Shown here piece by piece: positions 44,279-53,498 of a stretch of DNA of 64,000 nt. Made by a program: the position numbers and the translations under genes. The stretch is from positions 372,001 through 436,000 of the forward strand of contig CAXXSU010000002.1 in NCBI GenBank assembly GCA_963664465.2. Direction: 5' to 3'. Within the stretch, counting starts at the first letter, position 1. Every line of letters begins with the position of its first letter. The notes beneath the pieces were generated by a model that saw only the letters and a list, made by a program, of their open reading frames with translations, did not search any database and was not told the origin of the DNA. This DNA comes from CAVOAK01 sp963664465. Lineage in GTDB: Bacteria > Pseudomonadota > Alphaproteobacteria > UBA8366 > CAVOAK01.

Positions 44279-45748
44279 CAGCCCGTTGACGAAGTCTTCC
44301 CTGGACGAAGTCGGCATGGTCTGATTCTCTGGTGTCCTGGCCTGAAGGGGGGTTCGCTGATGGCGATGGGACAGCAGAAGGATCGTCAGGGGGACTTGAT
44401 GGTGAGCTGGTCGGAGATGCCGCGCTCGCCTGGTCATGTATTTTACGACCGCCTGCAGTTGGTACTGATCGAGGGCGGCTTCGACGGCTTCGCCGAGGCG
44501 GTCTGCCAGCCCTATTACGCGGCCAGGATGGGGGCGCCTTCGGTGCCACCCGGGCGCTACTTCCGTATGCACCTGGTGGGCTACTTCGAGGGTATCGACT
44601 CTGAGCGTGGGCTGGAGTGGCGCTGCTCGGATTCCCTGTCGCTACGGGAGTTCCTGCTGTTGGAGATGCGGGAACGGGTGCCGGACCATTCCTGGCTGTC
44701 ACGGACCCGCGCGCGCCTGCCCCATGAAGTCCACACGGCGGTGTTTGACTGGGTCCTGGCGCTGATCGCCGAGGCGGGTCTGGTGAAGGGCGAGCGCATC
44801 GGGGTGGATGCCTCGACCATGGAGGCCAACGCGGCGCTGCGCAACATCGTGCGGAGGGACACGGGCGAGGGTTACCGGGGGATGCTGGAGCGCTTGGCCC
44901 AGGAGAGCGGTATCGAGACACCCACGGCTGAGGACCTGGCGCGTCTGGACCGCAAGCGCAAGGGCAAGAAGCTCTCGAACCAGGACTGGGTTTCCAGGAG
45001 CGACCCCGAGGCCAAGATCGCCAAGATGAAGGACGGCACCACGCACCTGGCCTACAAGCCCGAGCACGCGGTGGATCTGGACACCGGCGCGGTGGTGGCG
45101 GCGGAGCTGCACCCGGCCGACGAGGGCGATACGACAACGCTTCCCAAGACCCTGGCGGCGGCCGAGGCAAACCTCGAGGCGGTGGATGTGGCGCCGACGG
45201 CCGAAGATCCGGCCGAATGTGTGACCGATAAGGGCTCCCACTCACGGTTGGTCTTGAAGGCGCTCGACGACGGCCCCTGGAAGAGCCGGATCTCCGAGCC
45301 CAAGCAGAAGGGTTTTGCGCGCTGGCACGGAGATGATGCGGCTCGCCGGGCGGTCACCAACAACCGGACCCGGCTGTTATCGGGGGTGGCCAGGGAAGCC
45401 TTCAAGCTGCGCGCCGAGATCGTCGAGCGCTCCTTTGCCCACAACCTCGATCGCGGCGGTATGCGCCGGACCTGGCTTCGGGGCCGCGAGAACGTGCACA
45501 AGCGATACCTGCTTCACGTCGCCGGCCACAACCTATCGTTGCTGATGCGCCAACTCATCGGCGCCGGCACCCCGAAGGAGGCCGTGGCGGGCGGAATTGG
45601 CGCCTTGTTCGTGCTTGTTACGCCCGCTGGAGCCGTCCTGGTCGTTCAGATCGTCCTCATCGTCTCGGAGGATGGCGAAACCGCCTTCGCCGCGATATGC
45701 TTCGCCGTGGCGTGAAACCCGGTCAATGACGCCTTTTTCAACGGGCTG
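44279..45748 (+). mobile_element. IS1182-like (DUF772-type) insertion sequence
   Basis: The 1470-bp element starts CAGCCCGTTGACGAAG (44279) and ends TTTTTCAACGGGCTG (45748), giving an 11-bp inverted repeat. CTAG flanks both ends (44275-44278, 45749-45752). It sits exactly at the overlapping stop codons of two convergent genes, and the CTAG duplication leaves both stops intact. Its ends resemble those of the IS1182 copies (CAGCC...), but it is a different element. Confidence 0.93.
44360..45715 (+). CDS. DUF772-type DDE transposase
   Basis: The 451-residue protein has the N-terminal transposase domain (FYDRLQLVLIEGGFDGFAEA, YFRMHLVGYFEGIDSERGLE) and catalytic blocks RIGVDASTMEANAALRN and AECVTDKGSHSRLVLKALDD. 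The third block is in EIVERSFAHNLDRGGMRRTW. The C-terminal tail (GIGALFVLVTPAGAVLVVQI) is unusually hydrophobic. The frame is intact, so the element may be active. Confidence 0.9.
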   Translation: MAMGQQKDRQGDLMVSWSEMPRSPGHVFYDRLQLVLIEGGFDGFAEAVCQPYYAARMGAPSVPPGRYFRMHLVGYFEGIDSERGLEWRCSDSLSLREFLLLEMRERVPDHSWLSRTRARLPHEVHTAVFDWVLALIAEAGLVKGERIGVDASTMEANAALRNIVRRDTGEGYRGMLERLAQESGIETPTAEDLARLDRKRKGKKLSNQDWVSRSDPEAKIAKMKDGTTHLAYKPEHAVDLDTGAVVAAELHPADEGDTTTLPKTLAAAEANLEAVDVAPTAEDPAECVTDKGSHSRLVLKALDDGPWKSRISEPKQKGFARWHGDDAARRAVTNNRTRLLSGVAREAFKLRAEIVERSFAHNLDRGGMRRTWLRGRENVHKRYLLHVAGHNLSLLMRQLIGAGTPKEAVAGGIGALFVLVTPAGAVLVVQIVLIVSEDGETAFAAICFAVA

Positions 45749-46999
45749 CTAGGGGGTGGTTTCGATCGCCCGATAGTCGATCGGCTTGTTGAGGTCGATC
45801 GATCGGTCGCTGGCTGGCATGGGATATTTCAGACCGATTCCGCAATTGAATAGGACGGTGAATTCACTCGCATCAACCAGCCCCTGTTTCAGCGCTTTCT
45901 GATAGGCGGCAAGGGTTGCAGCACCCTCTGGCCCCATGAGAAATCCATCGTCCGCTGCCGCCGCTCTTTGCGCCGCAGTGATCGCCTCGTCGTCCACGGC
46001 GATTGCGAATCCGCCGCTCTTTCTGATCGCCTCGAGAATGAGGAAGTCACCGATCGCAGCCGGTACGCGGATTCCGCTGGCGATCGTGTGGGCGTCCTGC
46101 CAGACTTCGGCATGGTCTTGGCCTTCTTCAAAGGCCTTGACGATTGGTGCGCAGCCGGCAGCTTGCACTGCAACCATCCGCGGTCTGTGTCCGTCGATCC
46201 AGCCAATCGCTTCAAGCTCCTCGAACGCCTTCCACATGCCGATCAGTCCGGTTCCACCGCCGGTTGGATAGAAGATCGTATCCGGAAGCCGCCACCCCAA
46301 TTGCTCGGCCAACTCGAGGCCCATGGTCTTCTTGCCCTCGATCCGATAGGGCTCCTTTAATGTGGAGACGTCGAACCAGCCCATCTCCGACTTGCCGTCT
46401 CCAACGATGCGCCCGCAGTCATTGATCAGACCGTTGACTCGCCAAACTTTCGCACCTTGAAGGGCAATTTCGCGGACATTGACCTCTGGCGTGTCGTCCG
46501 GACAAAACACAAAGGCCTCAATGCCAGCGCGGCTACAATAAGCGGCGAGTGCCGCGCCCGCGTTGCCATTGGTTGGTATGGCCATGCGCTTGATACCAAG
46601 TTCACTTGCCATACTGACGGCCAGCGCAAGACCTCTTGCCTTAAAGGACCCCGTGGGCAGACGTCCTTCATCTTTGACGATGACACGTTCGGCGCCGAGA
46701 GGCTGCAGGCTCCGACGTAGTGGAACGATCGGCGTCATGATTTCGCCGAGCGAGACGATGCTATCGCAACGTCGAACCGGCAAAAATTCCCTGTAGCGCC
46801 ATAGATCGCTTTCCCGCGACAGCAGCATCCGTTTGGAAAGCGTCTTGGATAGTGCGTCGAGGTCGTAGCGGACGAGGAGCGGCTTGCCGGCGTCGGAGAG
46901 GCCGTGGAGTTGGTCGGCAGGGTAGCGCGTTCCCGTTTGACTGCATTCCAAGTGCGTCGTGAAGGTCGGTCGGTCGGTGGTAGCGTTCGGTTCCAACAT
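45749..46999 (-). CDS. Threonine synthase-like PLP enzyme
   Basis: The 416-residue fold-type II PLP enzyme has the lysine motif RLPTGSFKARGLALAVSMAS, the asparagine loop AIPTNGNAGAALAAYCSRAG, and the glycine-rich phosphate site FYPTGGGTGLIGMWKAFEEL. The N-terminal LECSQTGTRYPADQLHGLSD resembles the zinc-ribbon-like start of the archaeal-type threonine synthases, but with one cysteine only. It would convert O-phosphohomoserine to threonine; a related lyase role cannot be excluded. Its TAG stop lies inside the CTAG next to the IS, and the insertion has not damaged it. Confidence 0.85.
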   Translation of the reverse strand: MLEPNATTDRPTFTTHLECSQTGTRYPADQLHGLSDAGKPLLVRYDLDALSKTLSKRMLLSRESDLWRYREFLPVRRCDSIVSLGEIMTPIVPLRRSLQPLGAERVIVKDEGRLPTGSFKARGLALAVSMASELGIKRMAIPTNGNAGAALAAYCSRAGIEAFVFCPDDTPEVNVREIALQGAKVWRVNGLINDCGRIVGDGKSEMGWFDVSTLKEPYRIEGKKTMGLELAEQLGWRLPDTIFYPTGGGTGLIGMWKAFEELEAIGWIDGHRPRMVAVQAAGCAPIVKAFEEGQDHAEVWQDAHTIASGIRVPAAIGDFLILEAIRKSGGFAIAVDDEAITAAQRAAAADDGFLMGPEGAATLAAYQKALKQGLVDASEFTVLFNCGIGLKYPMPASDRSIDLNKPIDYRAIETTP

Positions 47000-47103
47000 G
47001 GGCAGAATTCGCGATGACCTTTTCGGTTACGGTGTTGTGCCGGACATGAAATTCGGGCGCCTGGTGTGGCGCCCAAACTCAATTGGTGTAGATGCGCTGG
47101 GCG

Positions 47104-48312
47104 TCAGGCGCCCAATGTATCCAACACCTGATTATGAAAGAAGTGGATATTGCGTTCCCATACCGGCGAGAACACGACGTCATCGGCGACCGGCGACTGT
47201 CGCGCGATTTGTTGCACTTCCCAGATGCCGAAATCCTGGCTGCGAATGCCGTCACGACCTGTTACGGAACGTGTTTTGCCAAGCCAAAGGTCGAGAACTT
47301 TCTCCCGTCCGGCCATGTTTTTCCGCGCCGTCGCGGCATCGCCGACGAAAAAGAAGCCCAATTTCCCAATCGTTCGGTCAGGAGCAAGGGGATCGGTTAT
47401 GACCGACGCAACATGATTAGGCGCCAGCGTCACGGTAACATTTGGGAAGATGATGCTGGTTGATCCGCTATGGTCCGCGCCCCGCTTGTTTGGGACGAGC
47501 GGCAGGAGTTCTCCGCCGGGGCTAAAATCATCTCGCGTTCCGTTATCTCTGCGCTGCAATGAGACGAAATTCTCAGCCTGTACGGTTTCCATCTTCGGAA
47601 TGCCGGTCTTAATGTCCAAGTCGTCGGATATCTTGTTGAAGATGCCCTTGTGAACCCAGACGTGATGATAAGTCTCCCAATTGTCGTTCTGCAGCTTCCA
47701 GTTCGCCTTGAATGCCCAGTCCTCGCGATGGCCAACCTGGGTTGCATTGATGTCGTAGCCGTCCATGAGTTCGGCCATTGAGGCGACATGTTCCTCGATG
47801 GGGGGTGCGTTACCATCCATGTTGACGAAGATCCAGTGGTGCCAGACCGCACAGCGCACCGGCACCAGGCCATACTTACTCCAGTCGAGGTCCGTGTTGC
47901 GGCCGTTCTTGGTGCCATCGAAATAGGGGATCGCCTTGAGCTTGCCGTCAAGGTCATAGGCCCAGGCATGATACGGGCAGGTCAGCGACGTCAGACCCTT
48001 GCGAGGTTCCGTCAGGACGAGTGTCGCACGATGCCGGCAGACGTTGTGGAAGGCCTTGATCTCACCCGTCTTGTTGCGCACCAGGATGATCGGCAGCTTG
48101 CCGACCATGATCGGCATCGCATCACCGGGCTTGGGGATGTCGCACTCAAAGCCGACCCCCATCCAAGTGCGGGGGAAAAACTGCTCCTGCTCGAGCTCGA
48201 AAAACTCTTGGCTCGTATAGGCAGCGCCCGGCAGACCGCCGGCCTTCTCAACCGGCCGGCGTACCGCCGCAATGGCCTTCTTCCCAAGTATCTCCTCTGC
48301 CGTCCGCGTCAT
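47104..48312 (-). CDS. Rieske ring-hydroxylating oxygenase alpha subunit 2
   Basis: The 402-residue protein has the Rieske pair CRHRATLVL and CPYHAWAYDLDG. The mononuclear iron region is NDNWETYHHVWVHKGIFNKI. It resembles the oxygenase at 37649-38863 along its length, including the TSQEFFELEQEQFFPRTWMG segment near the N-terminus, so the two are paralogues with possibly related substrates. A reductase and ferredoxin partner are not seen nearby. It follows the threonine synthase-like gene on the minus strand, with 104 bp between. Confidence 0.9.
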   Translation of the reverse strand: MTRTAEEILGKKAIAAVRRPVEKAGGLPGAAYTSQEFFELEQEQFFPRTWMGVGFECDIPKPGDAMPIMVGKLPIILVRNKTGEIKAFHNVCRHRATLVLTEPRKGLTSLTCPYHAWAYDLDGKLKAIPYFDGTKNGRNTDLDWSKYGLVPVRCAVWHHWIFVNMDGNAPPIEEHVASMAELMDGYDINATQVGHREDWAFKANWKLQNDNWETYHHVWVHKGIFNKISDDLDIKTGIPKMETVQAENFVSLQRRDNGTRDDFSPGGELLPLVPNKRGADHSGSTSIIFPNVTVTLAPNHVASVITDPLAPDRTIGKLGFFFVGDAATARKNMAGREKVLDLWLGKTRSVTGRDGIRSQDFGIWEVQQIARQSPVADDVVFSPVWERNIHFFHNQVLDTLGA

Positions 48313-48631
48313 CGTAATTTCCTTTCAAAGTCGGCCACGAACCCGACCATAAGGTCTATTTTGCAGGTCCTGCGGGGTCATTGATGCATATCAAACCAAA
48401 GCTCGAATTCACAGCGTGATTAGGGGAATCTATCACGGGCCATGAAACATGCCATACGGTCGGAGACATCGCAGATTCGTCGAATTTCCTACCTTTTAAG
48501 CCATTTGCCGTGCCAAACGTCGAATTGCATCGACCCTACCGATTGAACTTTAGCCTTGAACAGCACCACTTTAGTGCAATATTACATGAGTACAGGGTAT
48601 CGGTTAATATCTTGAAGAGCGGAGTTCAGTG
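48313..48631 (+). other. Intergenic region with possible promoter
   Basis: This 319-bp gap lies between divergent genes. A weak promoter-like pair TTGAAC (48556-48561) and TATTAC (48580-48585), 18 bp apart, faces the small gene at 48632. GGAG precedes that start. No RNA gene or repeat is seen. Confidence 0.4.
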
Positions 48632-48982
48632 ATGGCCGTCGATGGTGTGCCCGGTCCAGTTACTCCCGCTGCCAGTCCACGTGGTCGGGCGGAAGCGGAC
48701 CCGATTCTTATTGAGGACGAGATAGGCATCGTTGGAACTGTCGAGGCGCGCAACGAGGCGCGCATCGAAGCCGCTGCCCGGGCTGAAAATATCCGGGAGT
48801 TGGGGAATGATGCATCACCGCTCGCGAGCTCAGGGCAAACCACGGTCTCTACGGATACCGTCGTCATAGCCCAAGCGGCGACTGAGCAGACGGCCGGTCC
48901 GAATGTTGACGCATTCGCCGGTCAAAGCGCCGGGACTCCTGAGGAGCGGACGCCGGGCAGCGCGGTCGATATCATTATCTGA
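48632..48982 (+). CDS. Hypothetical acidic, probably disordered protein
   Basis: The 116-residue product (MAVDGVPGPVTPAASPRGRA) is rich in Ala, Glu, Pro, Ser and Thr. It has a short helical segment (VEARNEARIEAAARAENIRE) and otherwise low complexity with no cysteine. It has no signal peptide or membrane segment. I do not recognise a family. The open frame, codon pattern and ribosome site support it as a real gene. It lies alone, 162 bp before the di-haem protein gene. Confidence 0.5.
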   Translation: MAVDGVPGPVTPAASPRGRAEADPILIEDEIGIVGTVEARNEARIEAAARAENIRELGNDASPLASSGQTTVSTDTVVIAQAATEQTAGPNVDAFAGQSAGTPEERTPGSAVDIII

Positions 48983-49143
48983 CAGCCGCTGCGGGTTAAG
49001 CGAGGTCATGTGCCGCGCAGTCCCGCAAAATTCTTAAATAGCAATCCCGAATGCCGAGTACGCATAACTTGTGGGCACATGCATCGATTCGTTTCGGTCT
49101 ATGTGCAATTGTTGGTCGCGCTGCTCGTGCGCTCGCACAATTG

Positions 49144-50463
49144 ATGAACAACCTATACCTATTGTGTGTTCCCAGGCTGTCTGTGATCGCTGTCTCGTTG
49201 CTACTAGCATTTCCAGTGCTCGCGCAGACCGAAATTCTGGAGCGTGCGGAGCGGACCCCAAGCGTTTCGAGATGGACATTGGCTGGTCCGGAGGCCGCAC
49301 CGGCCTTGACGACCGAGCCGCCAGAGCGATTGCGCGTCGCCGCCCAGGGTGGCCAGAGCTCGTTCCTCGTCAAACTTGGAAAGCTGGCGTTCCGCTCGCC
49401 GTTAACGTTGGGCGGCACCGCTCGGCGCCTTGGACTTTCCTGCAATACCTGTCATCCCGCCGGCGCGGTCAACGCAGATTTCTTCTTCTCGACAGTGTCG
49501 GACCGGCCAGGAAATCTCGATGTCAGCCATTGGCTGTGGAATCCGCTCGGTGACGACGGGCTCGTCAATCCGGTAAATATCCCATCGTTGCGTGGTGCCC
49601 GTTGGACCGCGCCTTACGGTAGGGACGGACGTTTTGCCAGTCTTGAGGGGTTCACGCGCAATGTGATCGTCAACGAGTTTGCCGGAAGCGAACCGGATCC
49701 ACCGTTCCTTGACGCATTGGTCGCCTACCAGCGAGAGCTGGATATTCCACCGAACCCCCTGGTTCGCCCTGACGGTGAGTTGGTTGCAACAGTGCCGAGT
49801 GACGTGCAACGTGGCGCTGCCCTCTTTCGACGAGACTGCGCCAGTTGTCACATTCCCTCCTCGTTGTTTTCGGATAGCCGCAAGCACGATGTTGAGACCG
49901 GCGGCAATTTCGACACACCGACACTGCGCGGCCTGTCGGAATCCGCACCCTATTTTCATGATGGCCGGGCCACCGATCTGCTGGCTGTCGTCGAGCATTT
50001 CGATCGAGTCCTTGATCTCGAATACGACGCGACGCAACGAACCGAAATGGCAAAGTATCTTGAAGTAATTGGGGCCATTGATGCGCCACCAGTTCGGATC
50101 ACGGCGGCTCGGGATATGGCGCGCATCAATGAGTTTGGGGCATTACTCCAAACACCGTTAGAAAACGAGACGCTTCCGCTTGCCGAACGGATTGCCGATA
50201 TGCTTCGCCTCGAGCTCAGAGGCGTGTACGAGCGCTTTCATCTGGCCGAGCACAAAGCGCAGCGCGCGCTGCTCGTGGATCTGTCGGTAGGCCTCGGTGA
50301 GCTTGTCGACGCCGCCCGTGGCGCACGGTATTCGGCGGCGTTGCAGGATCTCTCGCGATGGCGAAAACAGATCGAGGCAGCCGTGGCAATTCTCGAGATG
50401 GGAGCGTCGACATCTCTCTATGATGCCGACGCATTGCGGGCTGTCATCGCCGAGTCCAATTAG
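49144..50463 (+). CDS. Di-haem cytochrome c peroxidase-like protein
   Basis: From the ATG at 49144 the product is 439 residues with a signal peptide (VIAVSLLLAFPVLAQ). Two c-type haem sites are seen: SCNTCHPAG (about residue 100) and CASCHIPSS (about 232). The MauG/CcpA layout is visible, with NIPSLRGARWTAPYGRDGRF and TPTLRGLSESAPYFHDGRAT. Such proteins reduce hydrogen peroxide or oxidise a partner in the periplasm and need the ccm system. The C-terminal 110 residues are helical and not part of the usual peroxidase core. The IS1182 copy 2 begins 10 bp after its stop. Confidence 0.88.
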   Translation: MNNLYLLCVPRLSVIAVSLLLAFPVLAQTEILERAERTPSVSRWTLAGPEAAPALTTEPPERLRVAAQGGQSSFLVKLGKLAFRSPLTLGGTARRLGLSCNTCHPAGAVNADFFFSTVSDRPGNLDVSHWLWNPLGDDGLVNPVNIPSLRGARWTAPYGRDGRFASLEGFTRNVIVNEFAGSEPDPPFLDALVAYQRELDIPPNPLVRPDGELVATVPSDVQRGAALFRRDCASCHIPSSLFSDSRKHDVETGGNFDTPTLRGLSESAPYFHDGRATDLLAVVEHFDRVLDLEYDATQRTEMAKYLEVIGAIDAPPVRITAARDMARINEFGALLQTPLENETLPLAERIADMLRLELRGVYERFHLAEHKAQRALLVDLSVGLGELVDAARGARYSAALQDLSRWRKQIEAAVAILEMGASTSLYDADALRAVIAESN

Positions 50464-50543
50464 GCTGCCTAGCAGCCTGTCGGACTGAGGTCCGCGAGAA
50501 TGGGTGTGGACGGATCGCGATGTGGAGAGGTCATGGGATCGAG

Positions 50544-50744
50544 CGCCTTTCGTGAGGACACGGAGTGCGGTCGCTTGGCCGCGCGTACCGCAGGGTGAGT
50601 ATACTCTTATGCCCTCTCGTGAGGGCACGAAGTATGTTCGCTTGCTCGCGCGTGCCGCAAGGCGAGCATACTCTTATTCCTTTTCGCGAGGTACGGAGTC
50701 CGGCCGCCTGCTCAAGCGTATTGCAAGGTGAACATTCTCTTTAT
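50544..50744 (-). repeat. Three degenerate 67-bp repeats in IS1182 copy 2
   Basis: This is the same tail array as in copy 1, with GAGTATACTC-like blocks repeating at 67 bp and the transposase stop inside one unit. Its presence in both copies shows it is part of the mobile element. Confidence 0.8.
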
Positions 50745-52070
50745 GTTCCAGGCCAGGGTCACCAGGTTCCATTCGCCCGTGACCTTGTCCAGGCCGCGTA
50801 GCGAGAACTGGCGGAAGCCCATGGCCGATTTGATGATGCCGAACACCGGTTCCGGCGTTTGCTTGCGCAGGGCGTAGAGTTGCCGGCCTTCGGGCGTCGC
50901 CAGTCGATGTGTCATCGCTTCCAGCGGCGTCGGGTTCTCCGGGGGCGGCGGCGCGCCGGCGAAGCGGTCCTTCCAGGAGAGATGATGGCGTTCCCGGCCG
51001 GGCGTGATCAACGGCGCGATCTCGGCCTCGGCGCAGGCGTTCACGTTGGCCTCGCTGAAGTAGCCGCTGTCCGCCAGCAGGGTCTCGGGCGCGCCCAGCG
51101 CCTCGGGAAGGCGGGCGAGCGCTTCCAGCGCCGGTTCGATTTGTCGCTTGTCGTTGGGGGCCTGGACCACGTCGTTGGTGACCACCAGCAGGCTGTCGGC
51201 CGCCACCAGGGCTTGGGCGTTGTAGGCCTGTTCGAAGCCGCCGCCGGCCACCGGCATGATGCGCGAGTCCGCGTCGGTCAGATTGACCTGGTCCTTCGGC
51301 CCGGGCCCGGCCACCGGCGGCTCGGGTGGACGGCCGCCCGGCTTGCGGCCCGTCTTCTCGGCCTTCTCCGCGCGCGCCTCGAGCTTCGCCTCGTACTCGG
51401 CCCGTTCCCGCTCAAGGCGTTCGCGCGCCCGCGCCTCGATCACCGCCTTGGCCTCGGCGATGCGGGCCAGACGATCCTCGCGCCGGGCCAGTTCCTCGGG
51501 CACCGACATCCCGTCGGGCACATCCGCCCCATCGGCCGCCTCCGCCAACGCCATCAACTCCGCCACCTCGGCCTTCAACCGGGCTTCGAGCTCGCAGGCG
51601 TGTTTCCACGACAGCGCGCTGTGCCGGCTCGCGTTGGCGTGCACCTTGGTGCCGTCCAGCGCCACCGTGCCGAGCTTCAGCACCCCGGCTTCCCGGGCCA
51701 GCAGCAGCACCTCGACGAACAGCCCTTCGATCCGGTCGAGAAAACGCCGCCGGAACGCGGCGATGGTATCGTGGTCGGGATGATCGTTGACCGCGATGAA
51801 GCGGAAAGCGACAGAATCATAGGTCGCGCGCTCCAACTTGCGGCTCGAAAACACCCCCGTGGCGTAGCCGTAGACCAGAAGCCCCAGCAGCATGCTCGGG
51901 TGATAGGACGCCGAGCCCGAGCCGCGATAGGCCTTCACGAACGCCGAGAGGTCCAACTGCTCGATCACCTCGACCACGAAGCGCGCCAGATGCCGCTCGG
52001 GAAGCCATTCCTCCACCGACGGCGGCAGCAGAAACCCCGTCTCCCGGTCGACCGGTCGGAAATTGCTCAT
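50712..52070 (-). CDS. IS1182-family transposase (copy 2)
   Basis: The 452-residue transposase is identical in sequence to copy 1, with the same DUF772-type N-terminus and the candidate DDE blocks VALDGTKVHANASRHS and TLLADSGYFSEANV. The ATG at 52070 is preferred over the upstream TTG. The intact frame means this copy could drive transposition of both. Confidence 0.95.
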   Translation of the reverse strand: MSNFRPVDRETGFLLPPSVEEWLPERHLARFVVEVIEQLDLSAFVKAYRGSGSASYHPSMLLGLLVYGYATGVFSSRKLERATYDSVAFRFIAVNDHPDHDTIAAFRRRFLDRIEGLFVEVLLLAREAGVLKLGTVALDGTKVHANASRHSALSWKHACELEARLKAEVAELMALAEAADGADVPDGMSVPEELARREDRLARIAEAKAVIEARARERLERERAEYEAKLEARAEKAEKTGRKPGGRPPEPPVAGPGPKDQVNLTDADSRIMPVAGGGFEQAYNAQALVAADSLLVVTNDVVQAPNDKRQIEPALEALARLPEALGAPETLLADSGYFSEANVNACAEAEIAPLITPGRERHHLSWKDRFAGAPPPPENPTPLEAMTHRLATPEGRQLYALRKQTPEPVFGIIKSAMGFRQFSLRGLDKVTGEWNLVTLAWNIKRMFTLQYA

Positions 52071-52180
52071 GACGGTCTCCATCACGCGCGGGCAAATCAA
52101 CTGATACCATCGAATCCTATTTCGACTCCCGGCTCAAGTCCGACAGGCTGCTAGGCGAGGTATTTCGGAGACTCAATACG

Positions 52181-53245
52181 ATGCCGGAGTTCAATCGCCA
52201 AATCGTCCTGGCGGCGAGGCCAAAGGGGGCGCCGAAGAACAGCGACTTTCGATTGGTTGAGACACCAGTTCCGGAGCCGGGAGTAGGCGAACTATTATGT
52301 CAGACGATCTACCTTTCTCTCGACCCCTATTTACGCGGGAGTATGAACGCCGCCAAATCTTACGCGGCGCCCGCAGAGACCGACGCGATAGCCTACGCTG
52401 GCCCCGTTGAGATTGGCGCCGTTATGGGTGGCGGCACGGTGAGCCGGGTCTTGGAATCCCGCGCAGATCGAATCGCCCCCGGCGATTTCATCGTCGGCCT
52501 TGCCGGATGGCAGGACTACAGCATCGCTCCGGGCGACGCTGTGCACACCGTTCACCCGCAAGACGCACCTATCTCCACAGCACTCGGTGTACTGGGCATG
52601 CCGGGTATGACCGCCTACACAGGTCTGCTCAATATTGGCAAGCCAACGCCAGAGGAAACGCTTGTCGTCGCAGCGGCGTCTGGAGCCGTTGGTTCCGTCG
52701 TCGGCCAGATCGCAAAGATAAAAGGTTGTCGCGTTATCGGCATTGCCGGTGGCCCCGAGAAATGTGCATTTGCAGTCGAAGTGTTGGGTTTCGATGTTTG
52801 TCTCGACCGTCATGATCCAGAATTGGCTAGTTTGCTGGAAGCCGCGTGCCCTGATGGCGTCGACATCTATTTCGAGAATGTCGGCGGTTCCGTGTTCGAG
52901 GCTGTCTGGCCACTGCTTAACCCATTCGCGCGCGTGCCTGTTTGCGGACTCATTTCCCAGTACAACGCCGTAACGCCACAGGGAGCGGCGATGGGTATTC
53001 CAGAAGTGATGCGTGAAATTTTGACCAAGAGCATAAATTTGCGCGGCTTCATGTACACCGACTTCTTGGATCAGGTCGATGAATTCAGGCGCGAGATGGG
53101 CAATTGGGTCAGCTCGGGTCTTGTGAGATATCGTGAGCATGTGGTCGACGGACTTGAGAATGCGCCGCGCGCCTTCCAAGGACTCTTCAAGGGTGAAAAC
53201 ATCGGCAAGCTATTGGTGCGGGTCTCGCCTGATCCGACACTTTAG
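52181..53245 (+). CDS. NADP-dependent MDR oxidoreductase (CurA/prostaglandin reductase-like)
   Basis: The 354-residue protein has the MDR reductase pattern: TIYLSLDPYLRGSMNAAKSY, GVLGMPGMTAYTGLLNIGKP, the Rossmann motif VVAAASGAVGSVVGQIAKIK and DIYFENVGGSVFEAVWPLLN. There are no zinc ligands, so it is of the zinc-free type that reduces the double bond of alpha,beta-unsaturated carbonyls with NADPH. It may detoxify such compounds or help in the fatty-acid degradation region that follows. The IS copy 2 ends 31 bp before its start. Confidence 0.9.
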   Translation: MPEFNRQIVLAARPKGAPKNSDFRLVETPVPEPGVGELLCQTIYLSLDPYLRGSMNAAKSYAAPAETDAIAYAGPVEIGAVMGGGTVSRVLESRADRIAPGDFIVGLAGWQDYSIAPGDAVHTVHPQDAPISTALGVLGMPGMTAYTGLLNIGKPTPEETLVVAAASGAVGSVVGQIAKIKGCRVIGIAGGPEKCAFAVEVLGFDVCLDRHDPELASLLEAACPDGVDIYFENVGGSVFEAVWPLLNPFARVPVCGLISQYNAVTPQGAAMGIPEVMREILTKSINLRGFMYTDFLDQVDEFRREMGNWVSSGLVRYREHVVDGLENAPRAFQGLFKGENIGKLLVRVSPDPTL

Positions 53246-53498
53246 CCCTATTTTTGTAGCGATGTTTGTCGTTCCAGCGCGAAGTAGAGAGGAAAATTCA
53301 GTCGACGTGCGCCGCCCGCGGACTATACAACCCGTCCATGTTCTGTCGCTTCTGATTTGCGGTACGGCGCGAGCATTCCGGTATTAAGTGCTGCCGCATA
53401 GTCCAGTGCCCTAGCCATCGCGTCCTGCGAGACACTGATGAAGCCGCGCCGTTGACGATGATATTTCGCATCCGCAATCGCCCCAGGACACGCACCTG

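Larger units (their letters stand above)
50473..52150 (-). mobile_element. IS1182-family insertion sequence, copy 2
   Basis: This 1678-bp element is inverted relative to copy 1 (15421-17098) with the same ends CAGCCTGTCGGACT / AGTCCGACAGGCTG. CTAG lies at 50469-50472 and 52151-52154. It inserted between the di-haem protein gene and the CurA-like gene without cutting either. The identical transposase sequence indicates recent transposition or gene conversion. Confidence 0.95.
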
